A DNA stretch of 44,798 bases, from the NCBI RefSeq assembly GCF_022664535.1, contig NZ_JAKUJY010000030.1, positions 1 through 44,798 on the forward strand. The letters run 5' to 3'. Shown here one piece after another: positions 38,400 to 44,798 of the stretch. The number at the start of each line of letters is the position of its first letter. Within the stretch, counting starts at the first letter, position 1. Both the position numbers and the translations under genes were made by a program. A model generated the notes under the pieces. The model was given only the letters and a program-made list of their open reading frames with translations. It had not been told where the DNA came from and searched no databases. The stretch is from Sphingobium trunci (lineage in GTDB: Bacteria > Pseudomonadota > Alphaproteobacteria > Sphingomonadales > Sphingomonadaceae).

Positions 38400-39760
38400 T
38401 GCTTCTCCCTCGCCTCGGCGATCCGCGCCCGCACCTGATCGGGCGCGGTGCCGCCGTGGCTCCTGCGGCTGGCGACCGAGGCATCGACCGTCAGCACTGC
38501 ATAGATACGATCATCGATCCGCGCATCAATGGCCTTCAACGTCTCGATCGGCAGATCGGCCAGTTGCACGCCAGCCGCTTCCGCCGCCGCGACCGCGCGC
38601 CCGGTGATATGATGCGCCTCCCGGAAGGGGATATTGCCCTCCCGCACCAGCCAGTCGGCAAGGTCCGTCGCGGTTGCGAAGCCGCTCTCCGCCAGCCCAC
38701 GCATCCGGTCGGTGCGGAAGGTGACGGTCTCGATCATCCCCGTCATCGCCGCGATGGAGAGGCCGAGCAGGTCATGCGCCTCGAACACCGGCGGCTTGTC
38801 GTCCTGCATGTCCTTCGAATAGGCGAGCGGCAGGCCCTTCATCGTGACGCAGAGCGCGTTCATGCAGCCCATGATCCGCCCGGCATGGCCGCGCACCAGC
38901 TCGGCGGCGTCGGGATTGCGCTTCTGCGGCATGATCGAGCTGCCGGTCGAATAGGCGTCCGGCAGCTTCACGAAGCCGAAGGGCTGGCTGGCCCAGATGA
39001 TGAACTCTTCGGCAAGGCGCGAGAGGTGGAGCGCGACCTGGGTCGCCGCCATCAGATAGTCGAGCGCGAAGTCGCGATCCGACACGCTGTCGAGGCTGTT
39101 GTCGGTCGGCTTGGCGAAACCCAGTGCCGCCGCCGTCGCGTGGCGATCGATCGGGAAACCCGTGCCTGCGAGCGCCGCCGCGCCCAGCGGGCATTCGTTG
39201 AGCCGGTCGCGCGCATCGGCAAAGCGGCTGCGGTCGCGGCGGATCATCTCATGATAGGCCATGAGGTGATGGCCCAGCGTCACCGGCTGCGCCGACTGGA
39301 GATGGGTGAAGCCCGGCATCACCGCATCGGCATGTTCTTCCGCGCGGGTCAGCAGCATCGCCTGCAGGCCGGAAAGCCCGGCCTGTACCTCATCGATGGC
39401 GTCGCGCACCCAGAGGCGGAAATCGGTCGCCACCTGATCGTTGCGCGAGCGCGCCGTGTGCAGCCGCCCCGCCGCCGGACCGATCAGTTCGGCCAGCCGC
39501 GATTCCGTGACCATATGGATATCTTCCAGGTCGAGATTCACCGGAACGCCGTTCGCCTCATATTCAGCGGCGATCCGGTCCAGACCGGTGGAAATCGCGT
39601 CAGCATCGGCCTGCGCCACGATGCCCTGGCTGGCGAGCATCGCGACATGCGCCTTCGATCCGGCGATATCCTGTTTCCACAGACGCTTGTCGAAGGGGAT
39701 GGAGGCATTTATCTCCCGCATGACCGAAGCCGGACCGGCCGCGAAGCGTCCGCCCCACAT
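38396..39760 (-). CDS. argH: Argininosuccinate lyase
   Basis: Splits argininosuccinate to arginine and fumarate; cytoplasmic tetramer of the fumarase/aspartase fold. ATG 39760 begins MWGGRFAAGPASVMREINASIPFDKRLW, the normal N-terminus, giving 454 residues. The long upstream open frame is part of the opposite-strand lipoprotein region. Signatures are HTARSRNDQVATDFRLW, TPGFTHLQSAQPVTLGHH-type (MPGFTHLQSAQPVTLGHHLMAY), and the flexible SSIMPQKRNPD loop with the catalytic serine. First gene of a compact five-gene minus-strand run that joins arginine, lysine, siroheme and metal-transport genes. Confidence 0.96.
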   Translation of the reverse strand: MWGGRFAAGPASVMREINASIPFDKRLWKQDIAGSKAHVAMLASQGIVAQADADAISTGLDRIAAEYEANGVPVNLDLEDIHMVTESRLAELIGPAAGRLHTARSRNDQVATDFRLWVRDAIDEVQAGLSGLQAMLLTRAEEHADAVMPGFTHLQSAQPVTLGHHLMAYHEMIRRDRSRFADARDRLNECPLGAAALAGTGFPIDRHATAAALGFAKPTDNSLDSVSDRDFALDYLMAATQVALHLSRLAEEFIIWASQPFGFVKLPDAYSTGSSIMPQKRNPDAAELVRGHAGRIMGCMNALCVTMKGLPLAYSKDMQDDKPPVFEAHDLLGLSIAAMTGMIETVTFRTDRMRGLAESGFATATDLADWLVREGNIPFREAHHITGRAVAAAEAAGVQLADLPIETLKAIDARIDDRIYAVLTVDASVASRRSHGGTAPDQVRARIAEAREKQ

Positions 39761-39779
39761 GCTGTTGGAGCCTACCCCC

Positions 39780-40400
39780 GTGAGATCTTCCCCGTTCCGA
39801 TCTTCCTTGCCCTGCGTAATGTCACTGCTCCTGCTGGCTGGCCTTGGCGCGTGCGATAAGCAATCGCCGCCCTCTGGGCAAGGTCCGAACGCCAGCGAGG
39901 AGGCGACCGGGCCATCCCGGAGCGGCGCCGGCAAGGGGGGAGAGTTCAGCTATACGCTCGACAGGTCGAAGGCGGGAAGCCCGGCGCCGGACTTCACCTT
40001 CCAGAATCCGGACGGCAGCGACGCGAAACTCAGCGACTTTGCGGGCAAGCCGATGCTGGTCAATCTGTGGGCGACATGGTGCGCGCCCTGCGTGGCGGAG
40101 ATGCCGACCCTGGACGCGATGGCGGCGGACTATGGGAAGAAGGGCCTCGCCGTCCTCACCATATCGCAGGACAGCCAGGGCGAGCAGGTCATCAAACCCT
40201 TTTTCGAGAAGCACCCCCTGCCCCATCTCAAGGGCTGGATCGATCCGGAAAACCAGTTCGGCTTCCACTATAAGAGCGGCATGTTGCCGACGACGGTGAT
40301 CTATGACGCGCAGGGCAAGGAAATGGTGCGGGTGATCGGCGCGATGGACTGGACCAGCAAGGAAGGCCGGGCGCTGATCGGCGCGGCGCTGGCGAGTTGA
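39780..40400 (+). CDS. TlpA-family thioredoxin-like lipoprotein
   Basis: Periplasmic thiol-disulfide reductase of the TlpA/ResA group, 206 residues. I chose GTG 39780: GGAG lies 8 nt upstream, and it gives a basic n-region (RSSPFRSSLPCV) before the hydrophobic SLLLLAGLGAC lipobox. ATG 39819 leaves a very short signal; ATG 39759 overlaps the argH start. The mature protein has a Gly/Ser-rich linker, then a redoxin domain with SPAPDFTFQNPDGSDAKLSDFAGKPMLVNLWATWCAPC, where WCAPC is the active site, and a cis-proline in GMLPTTVIYD. Such proteins reduce apocytochrome c or other periplasmic thiols. It diverges from argH with about 20 bp between the starts. Confidence 0.88.
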   Translation: MRSSPFRSSLPCVMSLLLLAGLGACDKQSPPSGQGPNASEEATGPSRSGAGKGGEFSYTLDRSKAGSPAPDFTFQNPDGSDAKLSDFAGKPMLVNLWATWCAPCVAEMPTLDAMAADYGKKGLAVLTISQDSQGEQVIKPFFEKHPLPHLKGWIDPENQFGFHYKSGMLPTTVIYDAQGKEMVRVIGAMDWTSKEGRALIGAALAS

Positions 40401-40561
40401 GGGGCTGCGCGGCAACCGGGCATCGACCCTTTCGCCGGACCGGCCTGCCAAGACGAAATGAGACCAGAAATCCGCCATCCCCCAATGGTTGCAAAATGCG
40501 TCCGGCAATTTCCGGTACATTCCAGCAGCAGGGTGCTCCGCAACATAACAGAAGAGTTCGA

Positions 40562-40573
40562 TTCCACGTGGAA
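40562..40573. promoter_or_regulatory. Perfect 12-bp palindrome upstream of the TonB receptor
   Basis: TTCCACGTGGAA is its own reverse complement and lies in the 284-bp non-coding stretch 40401-40684, which is A/T-richer than its surroundings. It may be an operator. The 5' part of that gap (40401-40560) shows nothing else I can support. Confidence 0.4.
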
Positions 40574-40585
40574 ATGAAATAGAAA

Positions 40586-40616
40586 CATTGCATTTTTCTT
40601 TAATTTTTGTGCAATG
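40586..40616. promoter_or_regulatory. Inverted repeat around a T-rich tract
   Basis: CATTGCA (40586-40592) and TGCAATG (40610-40616) flank 17 bases of T-rich sequence. It could be a two-half-site operator spanning two helical turns, or a stem-loop. The T-rich centre and TAATTT may contribute to a promoter for the receptor gene, though I could not assign boxes with confidence. Confidence 0.4.
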
Positions 40617-40648
40617 CAATGGAGGTTTTGTTCCGCAAGCTCGTTGAT

Positions 40649-40678
40649 CCCCCTGTCATGTAAAATGCAAACAGGGGG
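40649..40678 (+). promoter_or_regulatory. Hairpin covering the ribosome-binding site of the TonB receptor
   Basis: CCCCCTGT (40649-40656) pairs perfectly with ACAGGGGG (40671-40678). The 3' arm contains the purine-rich AGGGGG that would bind ribosomes 6 nt before the ATG at 40685. Inner CAT/ATG pairing can extend the stem. In the folded form the site is masked, so translation of the receptor may be controlled by a ligand, a protein, an sRNA or temperature. Confidence 0.55.
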
Positions 40679-40684
40679 CATGGA

Positions 40685-43309
40685 ATGACAAGATTATCCG
40701 CTCTTCGCCTTTCACTTATATTGGCTTCATCATGGTCCGCCTGCGCCATGGCGCAGGACGCCGCCCAGGCACCGCAGTCCGATGAGGGCGGCGCCATCAT
40801 CGTCACCGGCACCCGCGCCGTCGGCATGCAGGCCGCCGAAAGCGCGGCGCCGATCCAGGTATTGAGCCAGGAAGCGATCAGCCATGTCGGCCAGCCGAAC
40901 CTCAACCAGGTGCTGACCCAGATCGTTCCCAGCTTCACCGCCCAGACGCAGGGCACCGACCTTTCCAGCTTCTCCCTCTCCGCCCGCCTGCGCGGCCTCA
41001 GCCCCAACCACACACTGGTGCTGGTCAACGGCAAGCGCCGCCATGGCAACGGCATCCTTCAGGTCATTTCCGGCGCGTTCCAGGGTTCGGCGGCGCCCAG
41101 CATCGACCTTATTCCGCCCGACGCCATCGCCCGCGTCGAAGTGTTCCAGGAGGGCGCGGCCGCCGTTTACGGCACGGACGCGATCGCGGGCGTCATCAAC
41201 TTCATCCTCAAGGACCAGAATGAAGGCGGCAGCTTCAAGGTCACCGGCGGCCAATATTATGACAGCGAGGGCGAACTCTTCTCGGTCTCCGGCAATATGG
41301 GCTTCAAGCTGGGCGAGGACGGCTTCTTCAATCTGAGCCTGTTCCATCGCCGTCAGGATTACACCACGGTCGGCACCGGCCAGGTCCAGATCACCAGGCC
41401 GGACGGCACGTTGCAGCCCAACACGCCCGCCCAATGGTCGAACCTGGCGGGAGACGCGCTATCAGGCATCAATGGCGGCCAGCCCAAGACCTATCTGACC
41501 GAAGCCTTCTACAATATGGGCTATGATTTCGGCGGGGTCGAACTCTACAGCTTCGGCGATTATGCTCGCCGCATCGGCTATGCCAAGCAGGGCTACCGCC
41601 ATCCCAAGCGCATCTGTTACGAAACCGGCAATCTGGGCGGCGCCATCACCCCCGCCGCCTATGATCCCAATATCTGCTACGGCAACACCGGTACCTGGGG
41701 CATGGTGCCGCTGCAGCATGTGATCGAGGACGAATACAGCTTCACCGTCGGCGCCAAGGGCGAAGTGTCAGGCTGGAACTATGACCTGAGCACCACCTAT
41801 GGCTATCAGAAGGACGAGATCTGGACGGAATCGTCGGCCCATCGCGAGGTCTGGCAGGAAAGCTATGCCGCGTCGCTGCGCGGCATCGGCCAGCCCAACA
41901 CGGTGGACAAGGCCTATGACGGCGGTTTCCGCCTGAGCCAGACCACCGTCACCGCCGACGTCCGCAAAGAATTCGAAATGGGCCTGGCCGGCCCGCTCAC
42001 CTTCGCCTTTGGCGGCGAGTATCGGCGGGACACCTATGAGATCGTCGCGGGCGATTATTATTCGACCTACAAGACCGGCGTTCAGTCCTTCCCCGGCTAC
42101 AAAGCGACCGACGCGGGCAAGTTCCGCCGCAGTTCGCGCGCCGGTTATATCAACCTGATCGCGGAGCCGGTCGAACATTGGTCCATCGACCTTGCGGGCC
42201 GTTACGAGGATTATACCGACTTCGGCGACACGACCATCGGCAAGATCACGACCCGCTACGACTTCAGCGACGCCTTCGCGCTGCGCGGCACCGTCAGCAC
42301 CGGTTTCCGCGCGCCGACGCTGGCGGAACAGAAATATTCGACCATCAACGTCGGCCCGACCAGTGCCATCGCGCAGCTTCCCGCCGGCACGCCCGCCGCG
42401 GCATTGCTGGGTTTCAACGCGCTGAAGCCTGAAAAGTCGAAGAACTTCTCCGCCGGTGTCGTACTGCGGCCCGTACCCAAGCTCGCAATCACGATCGATG
42501 GCTATATCATCAAGATCAAGGACCGCATCACCGGCACGGCCGCGCGCAATGCCGTTCTCAACGGCGTTGCGCAGCCGGGCGGCGCCGACATATTGAACGC
42601 CCTGAACGCGGCGGGCATCGTGCTGGACAGCGCGCTGTTCACTAACGGCACGATCGGGGTGTCGAGCTTCACCAACGGCATCGATACCCGCACCTGGGGC
42701 ATCGACTTTTCGGCGAGCTATCCGGTCGCGCTGGACTTCGGTGTGCTGAACCTGTCGCTGACCGCGAATTACAACAAGACCAAGATCACCAACAACAAGG
42801 TCGGCTATCCGATCTTCAACGCAGCGTCCGAAAGCAATATCGAACGGTCCAACCCGGATTACAAGATCGTCGCGGGTGCGCTGTTCAAGAGCGGGAAATT
42901 CTCGCTCAACCTGCGTGAAACCTTCTACGGCAAGACCAGCGTTCTGGTCCGTCCCGCCTTCACGCCCGCCGGTGGCTTCATTCCGAACGGCGGCTTCCTG
43001 ATCGCGGACGGCGCCCTCGTGAACGGTGTGAATGCCAACCAGCTCTATTTCAACGGCGTGGTTAAGGCGACCGCGCTGACCGATCTGGAGTTGGGCTACG
43101 AGTTCACCGATGCAGTGACCTTCTCCGTGGGGGCGAACAACCTGTTCAACAAGCGGCCGGAGGTGCCCGCGCTGATGCAGGGCGTCACACCGGCGGCGGG
43201 CGTCTCGCCCTATGTCAACGGGGCGGGCGCCTATAACGCCTATTATGGGCATGGTCCCTACGGCACTTCGGGCGGCTATTATTACGCCCGCCTCGACTTC
43301 AAGTTCTGA
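40685..43309 (+). CDS. TonB-dependent receptor
   Basis: Large outer-membrane receptor, 874 residues. Signal peptide TRLSALRLSLILASSWSACAMAQ; TonB-box-like GGAIIVTGTRA at about residues 35-45. The plug domain has LSARLRGLSPNHTLVLVNGKRRH and VEVFQEGAAAVYGTDAIAGVINFILK. A 22-strand barrel ends in the expected aromatic terminus YYYARLDFKF. This subclass is abundant in sphingomonads and carries substrates from siderophores to oligosaccharides; none can be named here. No ABC or TonB energy genes are adjacent. A secreted RidA-like protein follows, after a terminator. Confidence 0.92.
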   Translation: MTRLSALRLSLILASSWSACAMAQDAAQAPQSDEGGAIIVTGTRAVGMQAAESAAPIQVLSQEAISHVGQPNLNQVLTQIVPSFTAQTQGTDLSSFSLSARLRGLSPNHTLVLVNGKRRHGNGILQVISGAFQGSAAPSIDLIPPDAIARVEVFQEGAAAVYGTDAIAGVINFILKDQNEGGSFKVTGGQYYDSEGELFSVSGNMGFKLGEDGFFNLSLFHRRQDYTTVGTGQVQITRPDGTLQPNTPAQWSNLAGDALSGINGGQPKTYLTEAFYNMGYDFGGVELYSFGDYARRIGYAKQGYRHPKRICYETGNLGGAITPAAYDPNICYGNTGTWGMVPLQHVIEDEYSFTVGAKGEVSGWNYDLSTTYGYQKDEIWTESSAHREVWQESYAASLRGIGQPNTVDKAYDGGFRLSQTTVTADVRKEFEMGLAGPLTFAFGGEYRRDTYEIVAGDYYSTYKTGVQSFPGYKATDAGKFRRSSRAGYINLIAEPVEHWSIDLAGRYEDYTDFGDTTIGKITTRYDFSDAFALRGTVSTGFRAPTLAEQKYSTINVGPTSAIAQLPAGTPAAALLGFNALKPEKSKNFSAGVVLRPVPKLAITIDGYIIKIKDRITGTAARNAVLNGVAQPGGADILNALNAAGIVLDSALFTNGTIGVSSFTNGIDTRTWGIDFSASYPVALDFGVLNLSLTANYNKTKITNNKVGYPIFNAASESNIERSNPDYKIVAGALFKSGKFSLNLRETFYGKTSVLVRPAFTPAGGFIPNGGFLIADGALVNGVNANQLYFNGVVKATALTDLELGYEFTDAVTFSVGANNLFNKRPEVPALMQGVTPAAGVSPYVNGAGAYNAYYGHGPYGTSGGYYYARLDFKF

Positions 43310-43324
43310 AGCGTCACGAAGGAA

Positions 43325-43354
43325 GGGCCGGTTCTGCAAGGGACCGGCCCTTTT
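43325..43354 (+). terminator. Intrinsic terminator after the TonB receptor
   Basis: GGGCCGGT (43325-43332) pairs perfectly with ACCGGCCC (43343-43350) around a 10-nt loop, followed by TTTT. It lies 15 bp past the receptor stop, so the RidA-family gene probably has a separate promoter or depends on read-through. Confidence 0.88.
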
Positions 43355-43381
43355 CCATGTCTGAACTGCCGGAGTGGCCCC

Positions 43382-43798
43382 ATGAAGAAAGCTGCCGTCC
43401 TCGCCCTGCTCCTGAGCGCCGCCCCCGCTCTCGCCCAGTCGCCCGCGCCCGCCCGGCTCCCCTTCTCTCCTGCGGTGCGCGCGGGCGATCTGCTCTTCAT
43501 CTCCGGCCAGATCGGACAGGTTCCGGCGGGCATGGACCCGCACAAGGAGGGCTTCGATGCCGCCGTCGACGGCGCGATGGGCAGCATCGGCAGGATATTG
43601 AAGGATAATGGGCTGGACTTCGGCCATGTCGTCAAATGCACGGTGATGCTGGACGACATGGCCGACTGGCCGCGCTTCAACGGCCGGTACCTGCGCTATT
43701 TCGAAGGCCAGCGGCTCCCCGCCCGCAGCGCCTTCGGCGCGGACGGGCTGGCGATGGGCGCTCCGCTGGAGATCGAATGCATCGCCAGCTTCCGATGA
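43382..43798 (+). CDS. RidA-family protein with signal peptide
   Basis: A 138-residue member of the RidA/YjgF/YER057c superfamily. Residues 1-19 (KKAAVLALLLSAAPALAQ) are a signal peptide, so this form is exported, unlike cytoplasmic RidA that hydrolyses reactive enamines. The core matches the family: PFSPAVRAGDLLFISGQIG, AVDGAMGSIGRILKDNGLDFGHVVKCTVML and a C-terminal LEIECIASF. The usual Arg in the RTR/ARxA area reads LPARSAFGADGLAMGAPLEIE, so the key Arg appears kept (ARSAF). The periplasmic role is unknown. It follows the TonB receptor and precedes an IS element. Confidence 0.88.
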   Translation: MKKAAVLALLLSAAPALAQSPAPARLPFSPAVRAGDLLFISGQIGQVPAGMDPHKEGFDAAVDGAMGSIGRILKDNGLDFGHVVKCTVMLDDMADWPRFNGRYLRYFEGQRLPARSAFGADGLAMGAPLEIECIASFR

Positions 43799-43831
43799 TG
43801 CCGCGGCTTGGTTGAGTCGTCGGGAATCGGC

Positions 43832-44798
43832 CGATAGTGTTGAAGAAGTCCGTAATTGTCAGTCTCTAACGTTGGGGCGAAGTCGGCTCCCCGTGTCACG
43901 CTGGGGCAATAGCCGACTGGATCGGAATGAGTTTCGCGAGCTTGCGTAGGTTCTGGGCTGTGGCTGCGAGGTGGAACTCATCTTTTGCGCCATTTGGTCC
44001 TCGTAGGCGCAAGCGATCAAGCTTCAGGATACGCTTGAGATGGGCGAAGAGCATTTCGACCTTCTTTCGTTCGCGCCGGGATGTGACATAGGCGTCGGTC
44101 TGGGACAGATCCCTTGCCAGGTCTCGCGCGCCTTCATGGATTGACCGTGCGACCTTGCGCATGGGCTGTCCCGGGCAGCATTGGGGCTTGAGGGTGCAGG
44201 CGTCACAGTCATGCTTGCTGGCGCGATAGCGCATGAAGCCGTCCTTATCGACGCTTGGTCTGGGGTCGGCATAGTTCCGGCGATGCTGCACCAACTGCTT
44301 GCCGCCGGGGCAGATATAGACGTCGCGCTGATGGTCATAGCGGAACGCTGTGCGATGGAAGCTATCGGTGCGGCGACCCGCATGGTCGAAGACGGGAATA
44401 TGCGGCTCGATGCCCCGCTCATGGACGAGCCAGGCAAGATTGGCCGCATCGCCATAGCCTGTGTCGGCCGCCAACCGCTGGGGCCAGATGCCGAAGCGTT
44501 CCTGCGTCCTGTCGATCATCGTTCGCTGCGCCGTCACCTCGGCCTGACGGATAGCGGTGCTGGCCTCCACATCGACGATCACGGCATGAGCCAGATCAAT
44601 GAGATAGTTGGTGCTATAGGCGAAGAAGGCTTGCCCGCCATGGGCGCCGGTCCAGCGGGCAGCAGGATCGGCAGGCGACAGATATTTGGGCGTGACGGGC
44701 GAAGCTGCGCCGAAAGCTGCTTCGTCAAGGACCTCCAGATACTCCCGGGCAGCATGATTGACGATGTCCGGTGGCAGCCCTTCATCGCCAGGGACGCC
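43832..44798 (-). mobile_element. IS1182-type insertion sequence, partial at window edge
   Basis: The transposase frame fills the right end and continues beyond the window. The left boundary is uncertain. Past the transposase stop, GTGTTGAAGAAGTC at 43837-43850 resembles the ends of related insertion sequences, so I place the edge near there. The other end is not in the window, so inverted repeats and target duplication cannot be checked. 43799-43831 shows no gene. Confidence 0.7.
43896..44798 (-). CDS. IS1182 family transposase, partial
   Basis: C-terminal 300 or so residues of a DDE transposase, truncated by the window edge. The frame is open from the edge: it reads GVPGDEGLPPDIVNHAAREY, then SPADPAARWTGAHGGQAFFAYSTNYLIDLAHAVIVDVEAS, which is the conserved catalytic-domain start. 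It continues through RLAADTGYGDAANLAWLV, a cysteine-rich CDACTLKPQCCPG motif typical of IS1182-like enzymes, and the terminal VEMLFAHLKRILKLDRLRLRG containing the catalytic Glu. A GTG at 44582 can mimic a start, but sequence similarity clearly extends upstream. Completeness of the full element cannot be judged. Confidence 0.9.
   Translation of the reverse strand, partial: GVPGDEGLPPDIVNHAAREYLEVLDEAAFGAASPVTPKYLSPADPAARWTGAHGGQAFFAYSTNYLIDLAHAVIVDVEASTAIRQAEVTAQRTMIDRTQERFGIWPQRLAADTGYGDAANLAWLVHERGIEPHIPVFDHAGRRTDSFHRTAFRYDHQRDVYICPGGKQLVQHRRNYADPRPSVDKDGFMRYRASKHDCDACTLKPQCCPGQPMRKVARSIHEGARDLARDLSQTDAYVTSRRERKKVEMLFAHLKRILKLDRLRLRGPNGAKDEFHLAATAQNLRKLAKLIPIQSAIAPA

Noticed and set aside
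44579..44785. Small separate gene at the right edge
   Set aside because: The transposase frame is open through this stretch and reads as conserved transposase sequence, so the other frame is a shadow.
1..44798. CRISPR arrays, tRNA or rRNA genes
   Set aside because: I saw no regularly spaced direct repeats and no cloverleaf or rRNA-like segments in the intergenic regions.

Overview
The window reads as a chromosomal segment of a high-GC alphaproteobacterium of the sphingomonad type (Sphingobium, Sphingomonas or a close relative). The evidence is the strong G/C third-position bias, two TonB-dependent receptors, short lipoprotein genes, alphaproteobacterial operon layouts and small GC-rich hairpin repeats. 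The genus is an inference. Most of the content is housekeeping or common accessory metabolism. I saw no tRNA, rRNA, CRISPR array, prophage or defence island.

Left part (1-13 kb). An A/T-richer stretch with one unrecognised gene and a REP/BIME-like repeat comes first. It is followed by a secreted beta-helix protein, an orphan peptide-type solute-binding lipoprotein, a DUF4112 membrane protein, RNase T2, the NAD genes nadA-nadC, a DUF4230 protein and a metallo-beta-lactamase-fold hydrolase. Then come xerC, a DedA protein, gshB, a YraN protein, rsmI and an LpoA-like lipoprotein.

B12 uptake (12.9-17.8 kb). An ABC ATPase and permease (btuD/btuC-like), a periplasmic binding protein (btuF-like) and a BtuB-like receptor lie together. 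A cobalamin riboswitch precedes the receptor gene. The receptor frame is broken by one base in a C5/G5 run; restoring one base gives a protein of normal BtuB length.

Nitrate assimilation (18-29.4 kb). mobA (Mo-cofactor nucleotide) faces a minus-strand cluster in the transcription order nasT, nasS, nitrate MFS transporter, nirB, nirD, nasA, cobA. NasT carries an ANTAR RNA-binding domain. Both nirB and the transporter gene have leaders with paired hexaloop stem-loops followed by an intrinsic terminator, so nitrate-controlled antitermination at two targets can be read from the sequence. CobA and the CysG N-half protein at 36 kb together would make siroheme for NirB.

Right part (29.4-44.8 kb). 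A tripartite drug efflux operon (outer-membrane factor, HlyD adaptor, 14-TM MFS pump) diverges from a TetR repressor with two near-identical 16-bp operator candidates. Next are a stand-alone receiver-domain protein and a compact minus-strand operon argH-lptM-lysA-cysG(N)-zntB. After these come a TlpA-like lipoprotein, a large TonB-dependent receptor with a structured leader, a secreted RidA-family protein, and an IS1182-type transposase that runs off the right edge.

Nothing here is clearly an undescribed system. The points most worth following are the two ANTAR leaders, the hairpin over the ribosome-binding site of the TonB receptor at 40.6 kb, the degenerate SUMT tail on CysG, the btuB frameshift, and stem-loops embedded in the ends of convergent genes.
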